From contig MFXS01000004.1 in assembly GCA_001788925.1 (NCBI GenBank), forward strand, positions 8,303 to 50,463: 42,161 bases of DNA. Direction: 5' to 3'. The DNA comes from Candidatus Peribacteria bacterium RIFCSPHIGHO2_01_FULL_55_13 (GTDB lineage Bacteria; Patescibacteriota; Gracilibacteria; Peribacterales; Peribacteraceae). How positions within the stretch are numbered: the first letter of the stretch is position 1; each line of letters opens with the position of its first letter. The notes below the pieces were generated by a model, which made no database searches, was not told the origin of the DNA, and worked only from the letters and a program-made list of their open reading frames with translations. Positions 29,461 to 38,436 of this stretch are shown piece after piece. The translations under genes and the position numbers were made by a program.

Positions 29461-32274
29461 ATGCGCCAGAAGACCGTCTTCATCCTCTCTATCGCGCTGT
29501 TTTTAGGTCTTCTCCTATGGGGGATCTTTTCGACACTGGTGTATCTCGGCGTTCCCGTGCACGGAGCGGTGTATCTCCCGAATGATGTTCTCGAATCGCT
29601 TCAGGGCGTGTGCGATCCGGGCGGACTTTTCTGCCGCGGTGTGTACACGCTGATCCCCATGATCCTTCGCACACTCGGAAGGACCGGGCCCTTTATTCCG
29701 TATGTCATCCTCTGGCTTCTTATCGGCGCCGCGATCGTCGGTCGCTCTGCGATCAAAACCGGAATGATCCGTTTCCGGACGACACTCTCGCCTCTGTGGG
29801 TCATCGGTTTCTTTTTCGTCTCCGTCTGGACGCTCTTCACAGTCTTCAGTTACGGCAGCATCGGTGATGCGCCGCTGCGGCGGGTCGTAGAGCCGCTTCC
29901 CGAGGTATACCTCAACGTAAAAGGGGAGGGGCTTGAGGAGCTCACGAAGAATTTCAACCGCCTCGAGGACCAGGGGTGCCTGCGGCAGGTCGGTGCGTTT
30001 CAAAACGGAGCGAAGGTTTTTAACATGACAACCTTCTGCATGCAGAAGTTCTTCGTCACGCGCGTTTTCACGCAGTTTGTATGGGCGCTCTTCATTCTCT
30101 TTGAATTGATCACACTGGGGCACATGGCCCTGCGGCGGTTTCGGCTCTCTATGCATCCTTTTACGGAAGCAGTCCTTTCCGCAAGTCTCGGCGCCGGCCT
30201 CTGGATCGTGCTCTTGTGGCTCCTCGCGGTCTTCCACATCTTCGTCTCTGCGGCGATCTGGATCCTGCTTCTTGCCGTTCCCGCGCTCTCCTACAAATCT
30301 GTTCTTCACTGGTGGAAGATGCTGCGCGCGAAGATCCCGGTCGATCTTCCCCCCTGGAGCCCCACGATCCTCATCGGCTGGCTTTTGCTTTCGTACCTCG
30401 CGCTTAACTTTCTCACCGTCATCCGGCCGTTCCCCATCGGCTGGGACGACCTTGGAAGCTACCTGAACCGTCCGAACCTTCTCGTAAGCTACGGGCACTT
30501 CATCTACTCCATGGCCGCGTTCCAGTGGGAGTACCTCACGGCGGTCGGTTTCTCGCTCTTCGGATTCGGATCCCCCGTGGGCGCCACCGCCGCGATGATC
30601 ATCAACTGGCTCGAAGGAGTACTCGCGGTAGCCGCCGTCTGGGCGTTCGGCCGCAGTTATTTCGGCCCCCGAGGAGGGCTGCTTTCTGCCCTCCTCTACT
30701 ATTCACTTCCGCTCGTCGGACATTTTTCGTACGCCGACATGAAGATCGATAACGCCGTCTTCACGATGGGTGCGCTTTCCACGCTCTGCGTCTTCCTCGG
30801 TATCCTTCAGCCGCGCGCTTCGGAGGAAGAGACATCCGCACGTCCGTTCAAAGAGCAGCTTCTTTGGATTGCTCTTGCCGGCGTCTTCGTCGGGTTCGCG
30901 TTCGGCATGAAGGTCACCGCCATCATGGTGGTGGTGGCGCTGCTCATCATCATGGGCGGCGTGGCACTCCATTGGACTGCAGCAGTCGGTGCAGCGTCGT
31001 TTGCCGTGGTGGTGCTTGCTACAGAAGGGGGACTCAGCCTCATGTCCGTGGGCCAGCGTCTCTTTGGGGATGGGACCGAGCTGGCGACGAAGGGTATTCT
31101 TCTGTTCTTCATCCTCCTGGGCGTAGCTTTTTCCGGCGTCGGACTTTTTCTCGGGCGGCGACACTGGAAGAAAGCAGCCCTCTTGGGTGGAGTCTTCATT
31201 GCAAGCTTCCTTGCGGTGCTCGCGCCATGGGTCCTGCATAACAACTTCGAGCGGGGATATATCATTCCCCGCGCCTTCGAGTTCGGAGCGCCGAACAAGA
31301 TCAGTCTTACCCTGGACCTCTACGGTACGGGAAGCGCCTCTAACTACGACTCGCCCGTGCGGGTGATGCCTCCGGAGCTGAGAATGGATCCCAACAGCCC
31401 TTTCTGCGCGGTCACGGGCGGCCGGGAAGAACTCGACCGGTACTGGGGATTCCGCGTCGGTTGGGAGCACTACCTGACGCTTCCATGGAGAACTGTCTTA
31501 AACCTCGACAGTGCCGGCTACTACGTCACGACGATGTCCGCGCTCCTGCTGTTCCCGCTACTCTTGTTGCTTCCGTACTTCTGGACGAAGCGTGGGAAGT
31601 GGCTTCGGTGGATGACCATCGGCACACTTGTCATCCTCCTCGAATGGATGTTCATGGGTAACGGCATCCCGTGGTACGGCATCGGGGTATTCCTGGGGCT
31701 CGTCCTCGGCCTCGAAGCTTTTATAGCACGTGCCCCGGATGCGTTCAGCAGATCACTTGCGGGCGGGCTCATCGCAGTGGCGCTCTTCAGCAACTTCGCG
31801 CACCGTTTCTGGCAGTTTGAGCAGCAGCGCAACCTCTTCGAGTACCCGCTTGGCCGCGCATCTGCCGAAGTGATGCGGGAGCGCACGATCCCGCACTATG
31901 ACGACATCGCGGAAATCGCCGTGGAGCTTTCCCGAACGGAGCCCGAGCGCCCGTACATGTACCGGGTGGGCACGTTCATCCCGTACTTCATCCCCCGAAA
32001 CCTCGAAGTGATCGGCATCGCAGATCACCAGCTCGATATTTTCAACTGTCTTTACCAGGAACGCGACAGCGAGCTCACGACAAAACGCCTGAAGGCTCTC
32101 GGCTTTTCAAGCATCATCTTCGATACGAACACCGCCACTATCGAACGTGACAGCAACGGCTCGCTCCATAAGAAGGTGCAGGCGCTCGTTGATTACCTTA
32201 ATGATCCCAAATCCGGCTTGCAGGTCATTATTAATGACCAGGATGGGGGAGTGGCGTATCTTTTGATCCCATGA
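29461..32274 (+). CDS. Large polytopic membrane protein, GT-C/GT39-like
   Basis: A 937-residue protein with at least twelve hydrophobic helices and a soluble C-terminal region of about 130 residues. The loop PFPIGWDDLGSYLNRPNLL carries an acidic pair at the position of the catalytic carboxylates of lipid-linked GT-C sugar transferases, the best hint of function. I chose the ATG at 29461 (MRQKTVFILSIALFLG) because TACACT lies ten bases upstream; earlier in-frame codons are repeat sequence. Its stop overlaps the next start (ATGA), so it heads an operon with a GT2 enzyme and a DUF2304 protein, a typical polyprenyl-sugar export/transfer set. A family search is needed to settle the reaction. Confidence 0.85.
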   Translation: MRQKTVFILSIALFLGLLLWGIFSTLVYLGVPVHGAVYLPNDVLESLQGVCDPGGLFCRGVYTLIPMILRTLGRTGPFIPYVILWLLIGAAIVGRSAIKTGMIRFRTTLSPLWVIGFFFVSVWTLFTVFSYGSIGDAPLRRVVEPLPEVYLNVKGEGLEELTKNFNRLEDQGCLRQVGAFQNGAKVFNMTTFCMQKFFVTRVFTQFVWALFILFELITLGHMALRRFRLSMHPFTEAVLSASLGAGLWIVLLWLLAVFHIFVSAAIWILLLAVPALSYKSVLHWWKMLRAKIPVDLPPWSPTILIGWLLLSYLALNFLTVIRPFPIGWDDLGSYLNRPNLLVSYGHFIYSMAAFQWEYLTAVGFSLFGFGSPVGATAAMIINWLEGVLAVAAVWAFGRSYFGPRGGLLSALLYYSLPLVGHFSYADMKIDNAVFTMGALSTLCVFLGILQPRASEEETSARPFKEQLLWIALAGVFVGFAFGMKVTAIMVVVALLIIMGGVALHWTAAVGAASFAVVVLATEGGLSLMSVGQRLFGDGTELATKGILLFFILLGVAFSGVGLFLGRRHWKKAALLGGVFIASFLAVLAPWVLHNNFERGYIIPRAFEFGAPNKISLTLDLYGTGSASNYDSPVRVMPPELRMDPNSPFCAVTGGREELDRYWGFRVGWEHYLTLPWRTVLNLDSAGYYVTTMSALLLFPLLLLLPYFWTKRGKWLRWMTIGTLVILLEWMFMGNGIPWYGIGVFLGLVLGLEAFIARAPDAFSRSLAGGLIAVALFSNFAHRFWQFEQQRNLFEYPLGRASAEVMRERTIPHYDDIAEIAVELSRTEPERPYMYRVGTFIPYFIPRNLEVIGIADHQLDIFNCLYQERDSELTTKRLKALGFSSIIFDTNTATIERDSNGSLHKKVQALVDYLNDPKSGLQVIINDQDGGVAYLLIP

Positions 32275-32939
32275 AGATCCTCGCTGTCATCCCCGCCTAC
32301 AACGAAGCTACCCGCATTGCCGAGGTGGTCAACCAGGCCAAGCCGTACGTGGACAGTGTCATTGTCGTCGACGACGGGTCTTCCGATGACACGGCAGCGC
32401 AGGCGCGCAAGGCAGGGGCCATTGTTGTGGAGCACGTGGAAAACTGCGGGCCGGGCGCAGCCACGATGACGGGCATTCAGGCTGCCAGAGCGCTCGGGGC
32501 GCAGGCGCTCATCACGCTCGACGCCGACGGGCAGCATGATCCCAAAGACATCCCCTCACTTCTGTCGCCCGTGCAGGCGGGCAAAGCCGACATCGTCTTC
32601 GCCAACCGCTTCGGGCAAAGGAACCGCATCCCCATGATCCGCCGTGTCTTCAACGGTATCGGAAACTTCGTCACCTTCGCTGCCACCGGCCGCTGGGTCA
32701 GAGACAGCCAGTGCGGTTTTAAAGTGTTCGGTGCGCGGGCGCTCAAAGACGTAGACCTCCGGATGAGCGGATTCGAATTCTGCACGGAGATTGTCCGCGA
32801 ATCGGTGCAGCATCGCTGGCGCATCGCCGAAGTCCCCATCAAAGTGATCTACTCCGAATATACTTTGGCAAAAGGACAGTCGTTTGCTCACGGCGTGAAA
32901 ACAGCACTCAAGATTCTGATGCGTTCCTTCCTCCGCTAA
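32271..32939 (+). CDS. GT2 glycosyltransferase, polyprenyl-phosphate sugar synthase type
   Basis: A 222-residue GT-A fold enzyme. KILAVIPAYNEA, IVVDDGSSDDT, and the DxD-type LDADGQHDP metal site are all present, followed by GFKVFGARALKDVD and FEFCTEIVRE, as in dolichyl/undecaprenyl-phosphate mannose or glucose synthases. It has no C-terminal membrane helices. It probably makes the lipid-linked sugar donor used by the membrane transferase encoded just upstream. Translation is coupled by an ATGA overlap. Confidence 0.93.
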   Translation: MKILAVIPAYNEATRIAEVVNQAKPYVDSVIVVDDGSSDDTAAQARKAGAIVVEHVENCGPGAATMTGIQAARALGAQALITLDADGQHDPKDIPSLLSPVQAGKADIVFANRFGQRNRIPMIRRVFNGIGNFVTFAATGRWVRDSQCGFKVFGARALKDVDLRMSGFEFCTEIVRESVQHRWRIAEVPIKVIYSEYTLAKGQSFAHGVKTALKILMRSFLR

Positions 32940-32942
32940 TCT

Positions 32943-33296
32943 GTGATCGTGACCCCCTACCAGATCATCGCGCCGCTCATTGCCCTCGTGGCGATCATGT
33001 ACGCCTGGAACCTCGTTATGCGACACCGCAAAACACTCTGGGAGGCCGCACTCTGGACCATCTTCTGGGGCGCTATCGCCTACATCGCCATCGAGCCGAA
33101 TTCCCTTGATTACATCACCATCGCCACGGGCATCCACGACCGCGAGAACGCGGTGCTCGTCACGTTCCTCGGCATCCTCTTCTTCATCGTCTTCTATCTC
33201 GTCATGCGTCTGGAGTACCTGGAGCAGCGCCAGACAAGGCTGATCCGCAAGATCGCGCTCAAACAAAGCGCCCAGGAGAACGGAAAAGACGAATAA
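32943..33296 (+). CDS. DUF2304 small membrane protein
   Basis: A 117-residue protein with three hydrophobic segments and a charged C-terminal tail (LEYLEQRQTRLIRKIALK). The pattern (helix, RHRKTLWEAALWTIFW, IAIEPNS, then a third helix ending in YLEQ) matches DUF2304 proteins, which often follow GT2 genes and may anchor or assist them. The start is GTG at 32943 (another GTG six bases later is possible). It lies three bases after the GT2 stop, in the same operon. Confidence 0.82.
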   Translation: MIVTPYQIIAPLIALVAIMYAWNLVMRHRKTLWEAALWTIFWGAIAYIAIEPNSLDYITIATGIHDRENAVLVTFLGILFFIVFYLVMRLEYLEQRQTRLIRKIALKQSAQENGKDE

Positions 33297-33347
33297 TGCC
33301 GGGATTGTTATATTGCTAAATACCGCCTTGGGCAGCATTCTTTCTTG

Positions 33348-34496
33348 GTGAAGACTATTTTGCTGATCTCCCCCTATTGGAAAGAGGACCACCGCTGGAT
33401 GGTCAGTTCGGTGAAGTTGGCGGAGTTGTGGCAGAGGATCGGGTTTCGCGTTGTTGTTGTGTGTATGGGGAAAAATGAGCAATTAGCAGGTAGCAAGGAG
33501 CAATTAGGCAAAGCAAGTATTGAACAAGTTTCCGGTACTCTCGAAATCCATCGTGTCCCCGATTTTTTCATTCCAGATCCCTGGAACTACGGCATCGCGT
33601 TCGGTTTTTCCGGATATGCGGTGAAGCTCGTCAAAAGCATCAAGCCCGATATCGTCGTCGTGAATAAGCTTCTATTCTGGTCGTCGCTCTCTACGATTGC
33701 CCTGCGCCTTCGCGGCGTGCGCGTCATTCAGATCACAGATGCGCTTGTGGGGATGACCTGGTGGCCGCGGGGATTCATTCCTAAAGTCTGCGCGGCGATC
33801 TATGCGTGGACGCTCGGATGGCTGGAGCTGCTCTGTGCAGAGCGCGTGGTGTTCTTCCATCCGCAGTCGGAGAAACTCCTTAAACGATTGGGGATCGCGG
33901 GGAAATGTGAAGTGATACCGACGGGCATCGATCCGAGCACTTTTGGAACGCGTGCTAATGAATCCGGAAAAGTGACTGTCACGTATGTTGGTCGTCTGGA
34001 ATCCATCAAAGGCGTGGATGATTTTCTTGCCGCGGTCTCACCGATCGTCAAAAGCCATTCTGAGGTCCGCGCACAAGTCGTTGGCTGGTATAAGGAAGGG
34101 CACCCGCTTGTCGCGAAGTACGAGCGCGACGTCACATTCACAGGTTTACAGTCCGATATCCCCGGCATTCTTTCAAAAACCGATATCTTCGTTCTCCCAA
34201 GCCACAGCGAAGGGCTCAGCAATGCCCTTATGGAAGCGATGGCGAGCAGTTGCGCGTGTATCGCGAGCGACGTCGGTGGTAACCGCTTCCTCATCCAGAA
34301 CGGCATCTCGGGATTTTTGTTTCCGGCGGGGGACAGGGAGGCACTGCGCAGCCATATCCAGCGTTTGATTGAAGATCCCATTAAGCGGCAGTCGATGGGG
34401 ATGGCAGCAAGAGAGCGCATCGAGAAATTATTTTCTTGGGACATCGTCGGGGAGCAGTACGATCAGCTGTTCCAGAAATTCATCACGCAGAAATGA
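33348..34496 (+). CDS. GT4 family glycosyltransferase
   Basis: Retaining glycosyltransferase of the GT-B fold, cytoplasmic. The C-terminal half shows VIPTGIDPSTFG, VTYVGRLESIKGVDDFL, and the donor-binding HSEGLSNALMEAMASS (E-x7-E). The N-terminal acceptor half begins MKTILLISPYWKEDH when read from GTG 33348; TTG 33345 is an alternative. Residues about 44-57 (EQLAGSKEQLGKAS) are encoded by a 5 x 7-nt array (33478-33512) and lie in a loop after strand 2. The stop overlaps the next gene (ATGA). The sugar and acceptor cannot be read from sequence. Confidence 0.92.
   Translation: MKTILLISPYWKEDHRWMVSSVKLAELWQRIGFRVVVVCMGKNEQLAGSKEQLGKASIEQVSGTLEIHRVPDFFIPDPWNYGIAFGFSGYAVKLVKSIKPDIVVVNKLLFWSSLSTIALRLRGVRVIQITDALVGMTWWPRGFIPKVCAAIYAWTLGWLELLCAERVVFFHPQSEKLLKRLGIAGKCEVIPTGIDPSTFGTRANESGKVTVTYVGRLESIKGVDDFLAAVSPIVKSHSEVRAQVVGWYKEGHPLVAKYERDVTFTGLQSDIPGILSKTDIFVLPSHSEGLSNALMEAMASSCACIASDVGGNRFLIQNGISGFLFPAGDREALRSHIQRLIEDPIKRQSMGMAARERIEKLFSWDIVGEQYDQLFQKFITQK
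33478..33512. repeat. In-frame 5 x 7-nt word array in a GT4 gene
   Basis: AGCAATT, AGCAGGT, AGCAAGG, AGCAATT, AGGCAAA, encoding EQLAGSKEQLGK. Same word family as 26407 and 39199. Confidence 0.9.
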
Positions 34497-35590
34497 AGAC
34501 TCGCATTGTCATTCTCTCGGCATTTCTTACTCCGTTTCGCAGCGGTGCGGAGGCGTGCGCGGAAGAAGTGCCATTGAGGCTTACGGATCAGTTTGATTTT
34601 ACGATCATCACGGCGCGGATGCGGAAGGATTTGCCCAAAGAAGACATGCTGCAGGGAAAAATTCCGGTGAAGCGCGTAGGTTTTGGATTCAAGTTTGATA
34701 AATGGCTGTACCCGTTTTTAGCGCCTAGGGAAGCAAAAAAATATAATCCGAACATCATTCATGCGATCCTGGAGACGTTTGCGGGCGAAGCATTGATGCG
34801 ATGCAAGGACATCATGCCGTTCGCCCGGCGCCTTCTCACACTGCAGACCACCAACAGGACATTCCGGAAGAAAAAAATCCTGCAATCGCCGCATGTCGTC
34901 ACCGCCATCAGCATGCATCTTGCCGGCATCGCCAATGAAATGAGAGAAGGTGGCGTGAAAATAATTCCGAATGGCATCGATTACGAGGCGATTCGCTCCG
35001 CGTGCGCGAAATATCCGAAAGTTCCAGGCAGAATTTTGTTCGTAGGAAGGCTGGAGCAGATGAAGGGGGTTGATTTGCTCTTAACAGCATACGCCCGTGC
35101 GAATTCGGAATTCGGAGTGCGGAATTCGGAATTGCACATTGTCGGTGATGGATCGCAACGATCTACGTTGGAAAATCTGGCTCGCAAGTTGGGCATCGCG
35201 GACCGCGTTGTCTTCAAGGGGTATATGCGGTCGTCTGATGTGAATCGGGAATATGCGGAAGCAGAGATCTTTTGCGGGCTCAGCCGATCCGAAGCACTCG
35301 GAAATGTATTTATCGAGGCGCAGGCGGCAGGATGTGGAGTCATTCATACCATTGTTGGTGGCATTGAAGAGATCATGATCAATGCTGGTTGGGGAGTGCC
35401 CTATCACGGAAATGCTGAATCTGTAACGATTGTAGAAGCGACAAAGGGCTTATCGGGCTACTTGAACAATAAGGAGCTTTTGGCTCGACATAAGGAAATC
35501 GGTATTGCCAATGCCTCCAAGTATGACTGGAAACCCATCGCAAAACGGTATGCGGACATCTATAAATCCTTTACTCTGGGCCAGTCATGA
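34493..35590 (+). CDS. GT4 family glycosyltransferase
   Basis: A 365-residue GT-B enzyme starting MKTRIVILSAFLTPFRSG at the ATG overlapping the previous stop. Donor-site blocks are IIPNGIDYEAI, RILFVGRLEQMKGVDLLL and SRSEALGNVFIEAQAAGCG (E-x7-E). Immediately before strand LHIVGDGS there is the peptide NSEFGVRNSE, encoded by a 5 x 7-nt array (35102-35136) that matches intergenic elements at 7850 and 29321; standard GT4 proteins have no such insert here. It overlaps the downstream dehydratase gene by four bases, so three genes are translationally coupled. Confidence 0.92.
   Translation: MKTRIVILSAFLTPFRSGAEACAEEVPLRLTDQFDFTIITARMRKDLPKEDMLQGKIPVKRVGFGFKFDKWLYPFLAPREAKKYNPNIIHAILETFAGEALMRCKDIMPFARRLLTLQTTNRTFRKKKILQSPHVVTAISMHLAGIANEMREGGVKIIPNGIDYEAIRSACAKYPKVPGRILFVGRLEQMKGVDLLLTAYARANSEFGVRNSELHIVGDGSQRSTLENLARKLGIADRVVFKGYMRSSDVNREYAEAEIFCGLSRSEALGNVFIEAQAAGCGVIHTIVGGIEEIMINAGWGVPYHGNAESVTIVEATKGLSGYLNNKELLARHKEIGIANASKYDWKPIAKRYADIYKSFTLGQS
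35102..35136. repeat. In-frame 5 x 7-nt word array in a GT4 gene
   Basis: AATTCGG, AATTCGG, AGTGCGG, AATTCGG, AATTGCA, encoding NSEFGVRNSEL just before a core beta strand. Confidence 0.92.
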
Positions 35591-36678
35591 AGCGCGTTCT
35601 CCTTACCGGCATCGATGGATTTATCGGCCACCACATTGCTGAGGGAATCCTCAAAAATACGGACTGGAAAGTGATCGGGCTGAGCAAGATTGATACTGCA
35701 AGCACGCTGCACCGCCTGCAGGACATTGAGTTCTGGAGCGCCAAATACGCCGGACGGGTGGAATTTGTGTATCACGATCTGCGCGCACCGCTGAATCCCT
35801 ACGTCGCCAACCGCATCGGACCGGTGAATTACATTTTGCACCTTGCCGCTTCCACCCACGTGGACCGCTCCATTGAATATCCGATGGAATTTGTTCAGGA
35901 CAACGTTGTGGGGACATGCAATCTTCTTGATTACGCGCGCACATTGGACGGACTTGAGCTTTTTGCCTACTTCTCCACGGACGAAGTCTTCGGACCCGCG
36001 CCGGAGGGAGTCGCCTATAAGGAATGGGACCGGTACATGAGCAGCAATCCCTACGCCGCATCGAAGGCCGGAGGAGAGGAGCTGGCGTACAGCTACTACA
36101 ACACCTACGGCCTTCCCGTCGTGATCACGCACACGATGAACGTCTTCGGCGAACGCCAGCATCCGGAAAAATTCTTCCCGAAGGTTATCAATGCCGCGCG
36201 GCAGGGGGAGAAGATCTTCATCCACAGCAACCCCGAGCGTACGAAGGCAGGCAGCCGCTTCTACGTCCACGCACGCAACGTCTGCGCCGCGATGCTTTTC
36301 CTCATCGCGCAGCATGAAAAAGGGGCGAAGATCATCGGCGATAAGTTCAACATCGTCGGGGAGCGCGAGATGGATAACCTCACTCTCGCGCAGTTCATCG
36401 CGAAGGTCGTGGGGAAGGAGCTGAAGTACGATCTGGTGGATTTCCACAGCAGCCGCCCCGGGCACGACCTCCGTTATGCGCTTGATGGCACGAAGCTCAA
36501 GGATATGGGCTATGCCCACCCCAAGACTTTTGAGGAAAGCCTTACGAAAACCGTCGAGTGGTACGTGGAACATCCGGAATGGCTGCTTGCGGACTTCAGC
36601 AAGGCGCAATTCCAGAAAGAGGCACACGCCTTCGACGAGGCCGCCAAACCGGCGTTGCAGAAGACGGCGAAAAAATAG
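35587..36678 (+). CDS. NDP-sugar 4,6-dehydratase-like SDR enzyme
   Basis: A 363-residue extended SDR. GIDGFIGHHIAEGIL is the NAD loop. FSTDEVFGPA supplies the Thr-Asp-Glu triad used for water elimination in RmlB-type 4,6-dehydratases, and YAASKAGGE supplies the YxxxK. The VFGERQHPEKFFPKVI and GSRFYVHARNVC blocks also fit dTDP-glucose 4,6-dehydratases. It should make a 4-keto-6-deoxy sugar nucleotide for the neighbouring glycosyltransferases. The exact nucleotide cannot be assigned. Its ATG overlaps the preceding GT4 stop, and an 8-nt word element follows its stop. Confidence 0.9.
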   Translation: MKRVLLTGIDGFIGHHIAEGILKNTDWKVIGLSKIDTASTLHRLQDIEFWSAKYAGRVEFVYHDLRAPLNPYVANRIGPVNYILHLAASTHVDRSIEYPMEFVQDNVVGTCNLLDYARTLDGLELFAYFSTDEVFGPAPEGVAYKEWDRYMSSNPYAASKAGGEELAYSYYNTYGLPVVITHTMNVFGERQHPEKFFPKVINAARQGEKIFIHSNPERTKAGSRFYVHARNVCAAMLFLIAQHEKGAKIIGDKFNIVGEREMDNLTLAQFIAKVVGKELKYDLVDFHSSRPGHDLRYALDGTKLKDMGYAHPKTFEESLTKTVEWYVEHPEWLLADFSKAQFQKEAHAFDEAAKPALQKTAKK

Positions 36679-36682
36679 TTTA

Positions 36683-36788
36683 TTGGTTTGCTGGTTTGTT
36701 AGTTTGCTTGTTAAGCAGGTCTCCTATGTCTTGAAGTGGATTCTAATAAACCAAAAAACCAGCAAACCAGCAAACCAGACAACAATCT
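36683..36788. repeat. Inverted element of 8-nt words after the dehydratase gene
   Basis: Left: TTGGTTTG, CTGGTTTG, TTAGTTTG, CTTGTTAA (36683-36714). Right: AACCAAAA, AACCAGCA, AACCAGCA, AACCAGAC, AACAATCT (36749-36788). The left array starts four bases after the stop codon. Same word family as the coding array at 18178. Confidence 0.9.
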
Positions 36789-36804
36789 TCTGTACCATAT
36801 CTCC

Positions 36805-37821
36805 ATGCCGACGACCGTCGACGTTCTTATTCCTACCTATAACCCTGGTGCAGAGCACCTGCGGGTGGCTCTTGATGCGCTCCAGGCGCAGACCTATACG
36901 CACTGGCAGGCCTTTATTCATGACGAGTCGGATGCGGTAGATGTGGAGGAGATCGTCCGTCCGTATCTTTCTGATCCACGATTCCGGTTTCAGAAATCCG
37001 AACGACGCCTCGGCATTGGCGGAAACTGGAATGCGTGCCTTACCCATACCAAAAATCCTGTCGTCGCGTATCTCTTCCACGACGATGCATGGGTGCCGCA
37101 GTATCTGGAGCGGGCAGTTGCAGTTCTTGAGACGCATCCCAATGTCGGTCTCGTCGCGATGGATCACCAGTATCGCATTGAAGGCGACTTCGACGCGGCG
37201 ATCGGCTACATCACACTCGAGCGGTGGAAGAGGAGAATCCTCAAGCCGGGTGTGATCAACGGAAAAGAATTTTTGCTGCGCTGGGTCCGAAACGGCGTAT
37301 GGCCGAATCTGGTTGGCGAACCGAGCTTCTGCGTCCTGCGACGTTCTGTCATGGACAAGATTGGTGTCTGGAACGAACAGATGCCGCAGTCGCTCGATGC
37401 CGAGTATTGGGTACGGATGCTGCCCCACTGCGACTGGTACTTCCTGCCGGACATCAACGGATATTTCCGCGTGCACGATGAGGGAGCCACGGCGAGAAAC
37501 CGCAAAGCAGGGAAAGGACTGTTTGACCGGTTCACCATCCTCGAAGACATCGCCGCGCGGTCTTCCGGCGAGGAGCGCACTATCGTGACGCAGGTTCAAG
37601 TCCGCCAGTTCCAGATTATGTTTGCACGGTTCGTGGAAAAATATCTCAAAGGAGAGCGCGTCACCGGCCAGGGATCCGGTATCGTGAAGAAATTCGCGAT
37701 GCGGCATCCTTTCCTAGTGTTCCGTGCTCTCTGTCGGGCGTTTCTCAGCAGAGGGGAGGATTGGAAGGGGCAGGGCAAAGAGGATCTGGAGCAGGATTTT
37801 GCGGGGTTTCCGGTGGCGTAA
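36805..37821 (+). CDS. GT2 family glycosyltransferase
   Basis: A 338-residue GT-A enzyme. It begins MPTTVDVLIPTYNPG at the ATG 36805; further upstream codons are repeat sequence. IGGNWNACLTHTK and the metal-binding LFHDDAW are clear, with EYWVRMLPHCDWYFLPDINGY (quoted in parts: DAEYWVRM, DINGYFRVHDEG) as the acceptor-side ED-type block. A basic C-terminal part follows without membrane helices. TACCAT ends six bases before the ATG, so it may start its own leaderless transcript. Confidence 0.92.
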   Translation: MPTTVDVLIPTYNPGAEHLRVALDALQAQTYTHWQAFIHDESDAVDVEEIVRPYLSDPRFRFQKSERRLGIGGNWNACLTHTKNPVVAYLFHDDAWVPQYLERAVAVLETHPNVGLVAMDHQYRIEGDFDAAIGYITLERWKRRILKPGVINGKEFLLRWVRNGVWPNLVGEPSFCVLRRSVMDKIGVWNEQMPQSLDAEYWVRMLPHCDWYFLPDINGYFRVHDEGATARNRKAGKGLFDRFTILEDIAARSSGEERTIVTQVQVRQFQIMFARFVEKYLKGERVTGQGSGIVKKFAMRHPFLVFRALCRAFLSRGEDWKGQGKEDLEQDFAGFPVA

Positions 37822-37849
37822 GTGTGATCGGGCTACCCACTGAAAAACC

Positions 37850-37887
37850 TTGTATTACGATCTTTTCTGTAATACAATTGTAATACA
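37850..37887 (+). promoter_or_regulatory. Promoter with overlapping operator repeats for the toxin-antitoxin pair
   Basis: TGTATTAC (37851-37858) is the inverse of two direct copies of GTAATACA (37869-37876 and 37880-37887). A TTGTAT -35 and TACAAT -10 (37873-37878, 17-bp spacer) overlap these repeats. This is the layout expected for autorepression by a ribbon-helix-helix antitoxin. Confidence 0.7.
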
Positions 37888-37902
37888 CTCCCCATTCTCT
37901 TC

Positions 37903-38148
37903 ATGCGCTCCGTTCTCAGCATCTCTATTCCACCGAAGAAACTCAAGGTTCTGAAGAAGAAAGCCGAAAATAACGGAATGACGGTCAGCGCCTATGTGCT
38001 GCGTATGATTGACGAAGAAGACCACATGATTTCAGAAGAAGAATTGCTGAAAGATCTCCGGCAAGGGGAGAAAGATCTGGCGAATGGAAATTATCGCACG
38101 ATGGGTCCTGATGATGCCATTGAGGATTTTCTTCCCATTAAAAAATGA
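37903..38148 (+). CDS. Ribbon-helix-helix antitoxin
   Basis: An 81-residue protein. Residues about 1-45 (RSVLSISIPPKKLKVLKKKAENNGMTVSAYVLRMI) form a strand followed by two helices typical of the CopG/MetJ/RHH DNA-binding fold (the quoted span is positions 2-36, key residues SISIP and TVSAYV). The acidic C-terminal half would wrap the toxin. It overlaps the toxin gene by four bases (ATGA) and has a matching palindromic operator in its promoter. It probably represses its own operon. Confidence 0.85.
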   Translation: MRSVLSISIPPKKLKVLKKKAENNGMTVSAYVLRMIDEEDHMISEEELLKDLRQGEKDLANGNYRTMGPDDAIEDFLPIKK

Positions 38149-38414
38149 AGATCCGGCAAATCAATTTTTTGCCGAAATTTCATAAGAATTGGGATGCTCT
38201 TCCGAAAGAAGCGCAAATCAAGGCACGGAAGACCATCGAATTTTTCAGAGCGGACCCATTTCACCCCTCTCTTCGTTTGCATCCTTTACGCGGCAATCTT
38301 CGCAAATACTGGAGCATTTCTGTCGATAGGAAATGTCGCATTATTCTCAGAATTGAGGGCGATATCGCAAATTTTTATTCCATCGGGAGTCATGCGATTT
38401 ATGAGAAGATGTAA
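38145..38414 (+). CDS. RelE/YafQ-like mRNA interferase toxin
   Basis: An 89-residue basic protein of the RelE/ParE superfamily: KIRQINFLPKFHKNWDALP, then PSLRLHPLRGNLRKYWSISVDRK (position-typical L-x-L-H-x-L-x-G motif), CRIILRIEGD, and a C-terminal IGSHAIYEKM. The SHxxIYE ending is seen in YafQ/RelE-type ribosome-dependent endonucleases. Together with the upstream RHH gene it forms a type II toxin-antitoxin module inserted within the glycan locus. Toxicity is inferred, not shown. Confidence 0.85.
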   Translation: MKIRQINFLPKFHKNWDALPKEAQIKARKTIEFFRADPFHPSLRLHPLRGNLRKYWSISVDRKCRIILRIEGDIANFYSIGSHAIYEKM

Positions 38415-38436
38415 ACAAGGCGTCAGCTTTGTATTT

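Noticed and set aside
29515-31470. Two long minus-strand frames (about 327 and 255 codons) opposite the large membrane protein
   Set aside because: Their Arg/Glu/Asp-rich translations are what hydrophobic-helix codons give in antisense; the plus strand shows coherent membrane topology.
35560-37707. Two long minus-strand frames (355 and 327 codons) opposite the dehydratase and GT2 genes
   Set aside because: Both are antisense to proteins with intact SDR and GT2 motifs.
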